A stretch of 64,000 bases of DNA from Planctomycetaceae bacterium (GTDB lineage: Bacteria; Planctomycetota; Planctomycetia; Pirellulales; Pirellulaceae). The notes under the pieces were generated by a model. It searched no databases. It saw only the letters and a list, made by a program, of their open reading frames with translations, and was not told the origin of the DNA. Of the stretch, positions 28,114 through 35,936 are shown one piece after another. The number at the start of each line of letters is the position of its first letter. Within the stretch, counting starts at the first letter, position 1. The DNA is taken from the NCBI GenBank assembly GCA_002709225.1, contig PAQH01000127.1, positions 19,475 to 83,474 of the forward strand, in the 5' to 3' direction. A program made the translations under genes and the position numbers.

Positions 28114-31005
28114 GTGGGAGCTACCGCGGTGAGTTCGATTCCAACCATACGGTTTAACGGGACATTGCGGCCGTCCCAAACGGATATCGTCAATATTGCC
28201 AGGACACAGTTGCAAGACGAACAGCGGCGGCTGCATATCGTAGCGCCACCCGGATCGGGAAAAACCGTGGTCGGCCTCTATCTGTGGGCGGAGGTCATCC
28301 GCCAACCGGCGGTCGTGTTGTCCCCCACGTCGGCCATTCAGATGCAATGGGCGGCACGCACCGACCTTTTTCGTATGGGGGATGGCAGCGCGGTGGAACC
28401 CTTTGTCAGCACCGACCCGAAACGTCCTCAGATGTTGACTTCGCTCACTTACCAATCGGTCACATTGCCACAACGAGGAAACTTACAGACGGACAACGCC
28501 GCGCGGGAACGCTGGATCGGAGATCTGATCAAAAAGAAGGAGGTGGCCGATTTTACCGAAGCGAACACTTGGATCGACGACTTGCAAGACAACAATCCGG
28601 CCTACTACCACGAGCGGCTGGGCATCTATCGGAAGCAGGCACGCGATGCCCAGGCCCAGAGAGGTGATTCTCTGGAAACGCTGCACCGCTCGTCCCGGGA
28701 GACGTTGGAGTTGCTCAAGGCGAAAAATGTGGGCCTGGTGATCTTCGACGAATGCCATCATCTGCTCAGCCACTGGGGCCGGGTGTTGGTCGACGTCGCC
28801 GAATACCTCGACAATCCGATACTGGTTGGTTTGACAGCAACACCGCCCGATGTGGAGGGCCGGCAAACGGCCGATGTGCGTCGCTATATCGACTTCTTTG
28901 GTCCGGTTGATTACCAGGTTCCTGTTCCTGCGGTTGTGAAAGATGGTTTCCTGGCCCCTTATCAGGACCTTGTCTATTTCGTCTATCCGACGCGAGAGGA
29001 GATGGAGTGGCTGGAAGGCGTCTGGCACGCGATGAACGAAATGGTGTGGCAACTGAGTGAACCACTACCCCCAGTGGAAGAGATGGCCCTCGGCGACGGG
29101 GACGCGTCGCCTGCTCCCCCCGTGCCTCCGCTGCCGCAATGGATCCAAGAAACACTGCGCGAACTGCGAATGGGGACGATTACCTGTCAAAACTGGGAGG
29201 AATTTGAGTCGCGCTTTGACGTTTTCAGCTACCAGGCGAGGCGCCTGTTGCAATTCATGCAAGTGCCCATACCGGAAAATGTTCCCCAGGAAAATCTGCT
29301 CACAAGCAAGAGCGACCAGGAGTTGCGGTCGAAAAAAGAATTGCCCCTGGCGAAGTTGGAGTTGCTCGTACCGGTGCTCGAGCGATACATCCGTCACGGC
29401 CTGCGCCGTAGTGGTGCTCCCGGCGATCATGTGAGGGCCGAGAAGGCGACTGGAATGCTGCGTACGTTTGGAGTTCAGGTAACGATGGATCGAACACAGG
29501 CCTGCGCGTCGCCGGTGACGCGCGTGGTGGCATATTCCAACAGTAAGTGCGCAGCGCTGCTCCCCATTCTTTCCCGCGAACTCGACGTGCTGGGCGAACG
29601 GATTCGCGCGGTAGTGATTACCGACTATGAGACGACGTCTGCGGTGACCGCCGACATTGAACACCTACTCGACAAGGAGACGGGTGGGGCCGTGGCCGCC
29701 TTTCGCACCATTCTTTCGGATCCAAAGACCGACCAACTCGACCCGATCCTGGTGACGGGGTCCACGGTGCTGGTGGATGATGACCTCTGCCAGCGTTTCC
29801 TGGACGCAGCCCGCGCGTGGCTCCAGGAAGAGGATGTCGAGGTGGAACTGGAGGCGGAGCTACAAGGTGACTTCTTTTCGATCAAAGGCAAGGGGACGCA
29901 ATGGGGAACCCGTGTCTACGTGCAAATGGTCACAGAACTTTTTCAAACTGGCGTGACCCGGTGTCTCGTCGGTACGCGTGGGTTGCTCGGCGAAGGTTGG
30001 GATGCCAGTCGGACCAACACGCTGATTGACTTGACGACCGCGACAACCACGATGACCGTTAACCAGTTGCGTGGCAGATCGATTCGCATCGATGCGGAGT
30101 GGCCGGACAAGGTGGCCGACAATTGGGATGTGGTCTGTCTGGCAAGTGGAGAAAAGGGAGCTGGTGATTTTGAGCGTTTCGTGTTGAAACACCTCGCTAC
30201 GTACGGCGTCTGTGAAGATGGCGCGATTGAGAAAGGAGTTGGGCATGTCCATCCTTCAGCGAGTCTCGGCATGGAGATGTTTCGCAAAGATCCTTCTCTC
30301 TTAAACGTCATCAACAGCGAGATGTTGAAGCGGGTTGGCAATCGTGACGGCGCGAGGACATTGTGGGCGGTAGGCGAACCGTACGAGGCCACACCAACGG
30401 AAGTCACCGAACTCCAGTTTCGCAAACAACGCAAGAAGATTTGCGCCTTCCCGCCGTACAGCGTGAAAGGTAGACACCCGTTAACGATGGCGGAGGTGGT
30501 CGGAAAAATGGCGCGGGCAATCATCCTCTCACTCGCCGAGTTGAAGATTGTTCCGGTGTTTGGCAACGCCCGGATTGACGTGGCTGAACGGCACGGTGAT
30601 TTTCTGCGCGTCATGCTAGCCGATAAAACTGAGGACGCGGCACGTGTCTTCAACGACTCAGTCCGCGAGTTGTTGAGTCCCCTGGAAGGTGCCCGTTACG
30701 TCATCCCACGTTACATGGACGAAGAACTACAAACTTTTTGGTCGGACTTTTTGCCGGCTATTGTGGCCCGTTACTTTGTGCGCTATCAGCGTCAGCTGGC
30801 TATGTGGCATGCGGTGCCCAAAGTCTTCGCCCAGCACAAGAAACGGGTTGAGGTGTTCCAGAAACACTGGAATCGGCACGTCAGCCCGGGAGACGCGGTG
30901 TTCGTGAGACGCGGCGAGGGCAAAACGTTGTTGGAGCAGGTGCGCGCCGCCGGCCTCGAGCCGGACGCAACTGTCGCCGAAAAAGAGGTGTTCGTGAAGA
31001 TCTGA
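28114..31005 (+). CDS. Superfamily 2 DEAD/DEAH-type helicase or ATPase
   Basis: APPGSGKTVV Walker A, IFDECHHL, GLTATP, GTRGLLGEGWDAS, QLRGRSIR; GTG start, alternative in-frame GTG at 28129. Confidence 0.85.
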   Translation: MGATAVSSIPTIRFNGTLRPSQTDIVNIARTQLQDEQRRLHIVAPPGSGKTVVGLYLWAEVIRQPAVVLSPTSAIQMQWAARTDLFRMGDGSAVEPFVSTDPKRPQMLTSLTYQSVTLPQRGNLQTDNAARERWIGDLIKKKEVADFTEANTWIDDLQDNNPAYYHERLGIYRKQARDAQAQRGDSLETLHRSSRETLELLKAKNVGLVIFDECHHLLSHWGRVLVDVAEYLDNPILVGLTATPPDVEGRQTADVRRYIDFFGPVDYQVPVPAVVKDGFLAPYQDLVYFVYPTREEMEWLEGVWHAMNEMVWQLSEPLPPVEEMALGDGDASPAPPVPPLPQWIQETLRELRMGTITCQNWEEFESRFDVFSYQARRLLQFMQVPIPENVPQENLLTSKSDQELRSKKELPLAKLELLVPVLERYIRHGLRRSGAPGDHVRAEKATGMLRTFGVQVTMDRTQACASPVTRVVAYSNSKCAALLPILSRELDVLGERIRAVVITDYETTSAVTADIEHLLDKETGGAVAAFRTILSDPKTDQLDPILVTGSTVLVDDDLCQRFLDAARAWLQEEDVEVELEAELQGDFFSIKGKGTQWGTRVYVQMVTELFQTGVTRCLVGTRGLLGEGWDASRTNTLIDLTTATTTMTVNQLRGRSIRIDAEWPDKVADNWDVVCLASGEKGAGDFERFVLKHLATYGVCEDGAIEKGVGHVHPSASLGMEMFRKDPSLLNVINSEMLKRVGNRDGARTLWAVGEPYEATPTEVTELQFRKQRKKICAFPPYSVKGRHPLTMAEVVGKMARAIILSLAELKIVPVFGNARIDVAERHGDFLRVMLADKTEDAARVFNDSVRELLSPLEGARYVIPRYMDEELQTFWSDFLPAIVARYFVRYQRQLAMWHAVPKVFAQHKKRVEVFQKHWNRHVSPGDAVFVRRGEGKTLLEQVRAAGLEPDATVAEKEVFVKI

Positions 31006-31039
31006 CAAAATACAAGCCAGGGATCCGCAGTGGCTCCCC

Positions 31040-33892
31040 CTACTTGCAGCCCTTGTCGTTCGCGGCGTGGTGTTTTGTCAGGACGTCCACCACATGTGGG
31101 CGGCCCGCCGCCACTCGTGTCGCGTCCAGCTGTACTTTGAAAAGGTCCTGCAGGAAGGGCAGGATACCGGCCAATTCGCGTGTCCAGGGGAGGCTGGCCA
31201 GCTCCCGCGGCGTCTGCCCGACACCATTCTTCAGTTGGTAGTCGGCGCCTTTGGCCAGCAACAACTGGACAATCTTCCCACGCCCCAGGAAGGCGGCTGT
31301 GTGCAGTGAAGAGGTACTGTCGCGATTCAACTTATTGAGGTCCGCGCCGTGTTCAATCAGTAATGCGGCGGCGTCATGCTGGCCCGCCAGGGCGGCCAGG
31401 CTGAGCAAGGTGAGTCCATGTTCCCCCATCGTGTTGGCGTCGGCGCCTGCTACTAGTTGCTCGCGGAGTGCGGACAAATTGCCCGTCAAGACGGCCGCGC
31501 GGAGCGGCGCCTTTAGCGCCGCCACTTCCTTTCCGGTCGGTGCGCCGCGCGACCGCAACAGGTCGGCGACTTGGGGTCGCCCTTTTTCGATGGCGTCCAG
31601 ATCAAGTTCGATCTGCAGCAGCGTGTTAATGAAACCCATGAATTCCTCGAGTTCCTGACTCCACGAGGCGGCCGCATTGTCTAGTGGAGTTTGCCCTTTA
31701 TCATTCGTCATGTCGAGGCGCGCACCCTGCGCCAGCAGTAACTTCGTCAAGTCAAGCCTTCCGGTAAACGCGGCGCTATGCAGTGGTGTGGTCTGGTCGC
31801 CGTTGGTCGCGTGCACGTCGGCACCCCGGGCGATCAGCATTTTTGCGATTTCTGTTTGGCCGCTCAACGCCGCCAGATTCAGGAGCGTCATCTGTTTGTC
31901 GTCTCGGGTATTCGCGTCGCCTCCATCATCGAGATATTGTGATAACGCCGCGTTGTCGCCCCGCGTTACCCAGCGGGCGGTACGTTTCGCCATTTCGATG
32001 GCCAAGCCTGTGCCATGCGCCGCGTTCCGTTCACGGAGAAAGTTGGTCACCTGCGCTCGACCATTCTTGACCTCTTCGAAATCAAAGGGGAGTTGCAGGA
32101 TGCCACTGATAAATTGGACAAGGCCCTGGATCTCAGGATTCCAAGGGACAAATGCGTTGTCCAGGGGAGTCCTGCCTTCACCGTTTCGCGCGTTGAGGTC
32201 AGCTCCAGCTGCCACCAGAAGTTTTGCCACTTCGACCTGGCCCAACAACGCCGCCAGATGGAGTGGCGAATCTCTCTTGTTGTTGAGGGCGTTCGCGTCA
32301 GCGCCCTCCCCGATGAGGTAATCAACCAACGTGTCTTCTCCGACTAACGCCGCGGCTGCCAGGAGCGTGTCGCCCTGTTCGTTGCGGGCGTTGACATCGC
32401 CCCCCGAGGATAGGTGTTTTCGTACGGTCTCGAGCTCGCCCCGCCGGGCGGCACCCCAGACGGATTCATCCCGTTTTTGTCCCGGCCGGTTGCCCCCAAT
32501 CACGAAAGGAGGTTCAGGACGTTTCGCCCAGAGCGGCATCCCCTCCGCCATCTCGGCGAGCAGGTCGCGGCGTCGTTGACGCACGAATCCGCGGGTACGC
32601 TCGAGAGATCGGATCGACCGTTTCTGCGAACGGGTGAGGTGTGGCTGCAGCCGGGATTCAATTCGATCGATCTGGTTGAGGAGCTCCTGTTCCCGCCAAC
32701 ACTCTGCCAGCAACATGCTGAGCGTCTTGGCGTACCGTCGTCTTCCCTCAGCGAGTTGGTAGAGTTTGTGCGCAACCAGGCCCTTGGTTTTTACCGACAC
32801 CGGAGCCCGGGGATCGGGGTCGAGTTTGTTCACTTTCTCAAACATGCAGTCGGCACCCCATGGCAGGAAATGGAATTTGTCGGTGTCCGAATTGAGGTAG
32901 ATGAAATAGTTGTTGTTGTTGGCAGAATAACCATCCCAAAAACCAAGCAGGCCTTCCATGGCCCAAAAGCGGTAGAACGAATCGAGGTCGACGTGAGCAC
33001 CGATGGCTTCTTCGGTGACTTCGCCCTCGCCGGTGAGAACGTTGATGAGTGCCGCGATCTTCTCGCGTCCCGGCTCGTCCGGCCCGAACTTGTTCTCGAA
33101 ACTGGCAGCCCAACCGGGGTGAAAGTCCACCACAGTGCCCTCGTAGAGAGTCCCCTCGGCATTACCGTAGGCGCGGGCGATGAAGGCTTCGCGGACAGGT
33201 TCGACGTGGGAATAGACCCCCAGCAGTTTCCCGTTTACGGTCACTCTGGCATGGGCGCAGCGGGGAGCGGGAATACCCGCTTTGCGAAACAGCGTGTATC
33301 CCAAGTGCTGACTGATATGGCCAGTGTCCTGCTGGTTGTTGTTGAAAGTTAAGTTCGTGAGGCCGTCGATCGACCCAGGCGAATCCTGATAGTTCAACTT
33401 GATTTTCAGCGAGGGTCGGTGTGTGTTCTGGGAACCAATAAAACCCTTCTTGCGTAGCCCTACGTTAGAAAACCGGACGCCATCGATCGTGACATTTGCC
33501 GCGACGTACGTATAAGGCGCGTCAATGTGCCCCTCGCGACGTTTGGCCTGAAGGGCCTCTGCAATATTGCGCGATTGATGTCGGATCGTGTCCCAGTCTT
33601 TTTGCAGAACCTCGATTTTCACGTCCAGAACGCGGTCGTCGGGAAACAACGTATCGCGGGTTAGCTGGGCGGGTGGCGCCACCTCGGTGGTGTTGGCCGT
33701 CGGCTCACCGGGTGGCGTTACCACCGTCGCGGACGGGCTTGGCACCGCGGGAGGGGCAGTGGCCGGCGCTGGCGGATTGGCAAGCTGGGGGGGTGAAATG
33801 GCGACGGGGGAATCCCCGCATCCGCAGCTCGCCGCAGCGCTTGCGCAGACCAACAGTGCCGCCAACCGCAATTTGTGTCGCACTCTAAACAT
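31040..33892 (-). CDS. CotH kinase-family lipoprotein fused to ankyrin repeats
   Basis: Lipobox-like AAASC; CotH motifs (RKKGFIGSQNTHRPSLKIKLN, GVYSHVEPV, YFIYLNSDTDKFHFLPWGAD); ankyrin TPLHxAA...LL..GAD units. Confidence 0.88.
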   Translation of the reverse strand: MFRVRHKLRLAALLVCASAAASCGCGDSPVAISPPQLANPPAPATAPPAVPSPSATVVTPPGEPTANTTEVAPPAQLTRDTLFPDDRVLDVKIEVLQKDWDTIRHQSRNIAEALQAKRREGHIDAPYTYVAANVTIDGVRFSNVGLRKKGFIGSQNTHRPSLKIKLNYQDSPGSIDGLTNLTFNNNQQDTGHISQHLGYTLFRKAGIPAPRCAHARVTVNGKLLGVYSHVEPVREAFIARAYGNAEGTLYEGTVVDFHPGWAASFENKFGPDEPGREKIAALINVLTGEGEVTEEAIGAHVDLDSFYRFWAMEGLLGFWDGYSANNNNYFIYLNSDTDKFHFLPWGADCMFEKVNKLDPDPRAPVSVKTKGLVAHKLYQLAEGRRRYAKTLSMLLAECWREQELLNQIDRIESRLQPHLTRSQKRSIRSLERTRGFVRQRRRDLLAEMAEGMPLWAKRPEPPFVIGGNRPGQKRDESVWGAARRGELETVRKHLSSGGDVNARNEQGDTLLAAAALVGEDTLVDYLIGEGADANALNNKRDSPLHLAALLGQVEVAKLLVAAGADLNARNGEGRTPLDNAFVPWNPEIQGLVQFISGILQLPFDFEEVKNGRAQVTNFLRERNAAHGTGLAIEMAKRTARWVTRGDNAALSQYLDDGGDANTRDDKQMTLLNLAALSGQTEIAKMLIARGADVHATNGDQTTPLHSAAFTGRLDLTKLLLAQGARLDMTNDKGQTPLDNAAASWSQELEEFMGFINTLLQIELDLDAIEKGRPQVADLLRSRGAPTGKEVAALKAPLRAAVLTGNLSALREQLVAGADANTMGEHGLTLLSLAALAGQHDAAALLIEHGADLNKLNRDSTSSLHTAAFLGRGKIVQLLLAKGADYQLKNGVGQTPRELASLPWTRELAGILPFLQDLFKVQLDATRVAAGRPHVVDVLTKHHAANDKGCK

Positions 33893-33925
33893 GGTTCAGA
33901 ACCCTCGACGCATAGGTAAAAACAC

Positions 33926-33953
33926 GAGCAAATGCGTGTCTACGCGTTTGCTT
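33926..33953 (+). other. Strong inverted repeat/hairpin (agcaaatgcgt-gtct-acgcgtttgct)
   Basis: 11-bp stem with one G-U wobble, one more possible G-U closing pair, and a 4-nt loop. Confidence 0.6.
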
Positions 33954-34084
33954 AAGACGAGCCTAACAGTTGTGCACCATCAAGGGTATGGTAATACCTG
34001 CCACATATCGCTGTTGGCTGATGGGCAACAGCGAAACCGACAGGCTGTCTTTTCCTCCGTCAATGTGTCATCGATAGGAACACC

Positions 34085-34507
34085 ATGGACCGGTCACCAA
34101 CCGTGCACCTCGCAGGCACTCTTACTGTTTCCCTTCTCCTGGCAACTGGATGTGACCACACGTCATCCCCTGCGGGGGATCCTGGCGTGAACACCGCGAC
34201 TCCCACGCCTCCTCGCGTAACTCAGGTTGCGACTGGGAAAATCGTACTGCTCAGCGCCGCTGAGGTGCGGCGGCGAGCAGCGGTCTTCATCAACCGAGAA
34301 CTTCGGGAACGCACGGCACGTGGTCCGGCCGGGGACGTGGCCTGGCGGCGCGTCAGTGGCGCGGGCTGGCACTCCGTGATCTATAATTACCGCAGCCAGC
34401 GGATCGAACTCCGCATGGGCGGGTCGGGTGGCTGGGAAGCCCACGTCACGATGGGGCCTCAAGGCGAAAGTCCGCAGGTGGAGCATGCGGAATTCGCCTG
34501 GGACTAG
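34085..34507 (+). CDS. Small putative lipoprotein, unknown function
   Basis: Lipobox LLLATGC; intact 140-aa ORF. Confidence 0.6.
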   Translation: MDRSPTVHLAGTLTVSLLLATGCDHTSSPAGDPGVNTATPTPPRVTQVATGKIVLLSAAEVRRRAAVFINRELRERTARGPAGDVAWRRVSGAGWHSVIYNYRSQRIELRMGGSGGWEAHVTMGPQGESPQVEHAEFAWD

Positions 34508-34552
34508 GCGCCGTAGCCGTCTAACAAAGCTCGTCGCCCATCTGCGACAACG

Positions 34553-35710
34553 TCAATTCGCGGGCAATCGGATCTTGATCACCACCGTCCGCGTGGGCCT
34601 GTCGAAGAGATCGACAGCCGTTAGTTCGACGTGGTAGATACGGCGTCTCCGGCCCCAATCGGGCAACTTTAGGTGCGCCGATCTCGCGTGAGGTTCGGTG
34701 ATCGCCAGGTCGGCCAACGCGTGGTTTCCCCGCGGGCTACCGAGAAGCCGCAACCGGTAAGCAAATGGTGGCGTGGTGGTAGGGTCGACCTGCCACATTA
34801 CGTGGAGTCGGTTGTCAGGAGTAAGTTCAGCGCTGGCGCACGTCCATGCAAGTTCGGGGTATTGCGGAGTTGTTGTTTCGCGCGCAATCTTGAACCGAGC
34901 CGGGTTCGTGGTCGTCGGTTTAGTCTGGACGCCACCCGCGGTCATAAAGTAATAGTTGCCACCCGCATCCCGCTCGATGCCGCCGTCAAAATTGCGCCGA
35001 TAACGGTACGAACGTTTGCCGGGCTCAAGGTCCCAAGCGTTGACGGAATACCGGGTTTGCCCAAAGGGGTGCCAGGTGCCGTCCAGCTTCCGTTTCCAGC
35101 CGGCTCGCAGATGAGAGGTCCTAGCATGTTTTCCCGTATTGGACCAGTCTTCAATAAACGCGTCGGTGCCCCCTGCGAAACGTGCCAGCGGAGTCGCTAC
35201 GTCCATTGTGACCAGGTGCGTCCACTGTCGCGTGTCGCCGTTTCGAATCCAGAAGCCGTAATACGTGTGTTGGCCAACAGGCCAGTTCCGCGCCACCAGG
35301 GTGTACCAGACGTCGGTATCCCAGCCCAATTCAAAATTCCATGACTTGAGGCCCGTCCCCTCCCCGCCGAAGCCGACGGTTTCCGTGCCGCCGCCGCGAT
35401 ACACCGCGCGAATCGGTGCGCTGTGATCTTTATGATCCCAAATCGAGAAGAGGTAGAGGTGCGCCCTGGGGTGAACCTGAATTCCCGCGTATCCCGCACC
35501 GCGTCCACGCCAGCCGAGAGCCTCGTAATAGGTGTACATGGCCGCACCCGTTTTGGGGACACGTACCTCGTTGATGATGATGTCGCCCGGAAAGTGGTCA
35601 TCGAAAACCATGTGGGATGAGGGAGCGGAGTCCTGGCCCAGTCCGGTGAGGCAGGGAATGGTCATGGCGGCGAAGAAAACAGAGCGCAGGGAAGGCCTGA
35701 TGTGGCGCAT
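34553..35710 (-). CDS. DUF3472-like exported protein
   Basis: Signal-like N-terminus; AGYAGIQVHP...YLFSIWDHKDHSAPI and GTGLKSWNFELGWDTDVWYTL resemble DUF3472. Confidence 0.65.
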   Translation of the reverse strand: MRHIRPSLRSVFFAAMTIPCLTGLGQDSAPSSHMVFDDHFPGDIIINEVRVPKTGAAMYTYYEALGWRGRGAGYAGIQVHPRAHLYLFSIWDHKDHSAPIRAVYRGGGTETVGFGGEGTGLKSWNFELGWDTDVWYTLVARNWPVGQHTYYGFWIRNGDTRQWTHLVTMDVATPLARFAGGTDAFIEDWSNTGKHARTSHLRAGWKRKLDGTWHPFGQTRYSVNAWDLEPGKRSYRYRRNFDGGIERDAGGNYYFMTAGGVQTKPTTTNPARFKIARETTTPQYPELAWTCASAELTPDNRLHVMWQVDPTTTPPFAYRLRLLGSPRGNHALADLAITEPHARSAHLKLPDWGRRRRIYHVELTAVDLFDRPTRTVVIKIRLPAN

Positions 35711-35936
35711 GGGGTGCTCCAGAGATGCGCGGCAGTATGGTGACGGGACGACCTGGCATGATTATAGACCAGATCGGCTCACCATCGGCCCGTAGAGGAC
35801 AAGAGGCCGGCCGATTTACGGTGGCCTCGTGGGGGTGTCGAGTCGGCACCTGGTGGCATCGGTAAAATTCGACGGAGCGCCGTCCGTGACCCAGCCCGGA
35901 ACAACCGGCGCCCCTCAGCGACACCCACGAAAACGA

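Noticed and set aside
32414-33352. 312-aa plus-strand ORF inside the CotH-ankyrin gene
   Set aside because: Overlaps well-supported CotH/ankyrin coding on the minus strand; no independent motif.
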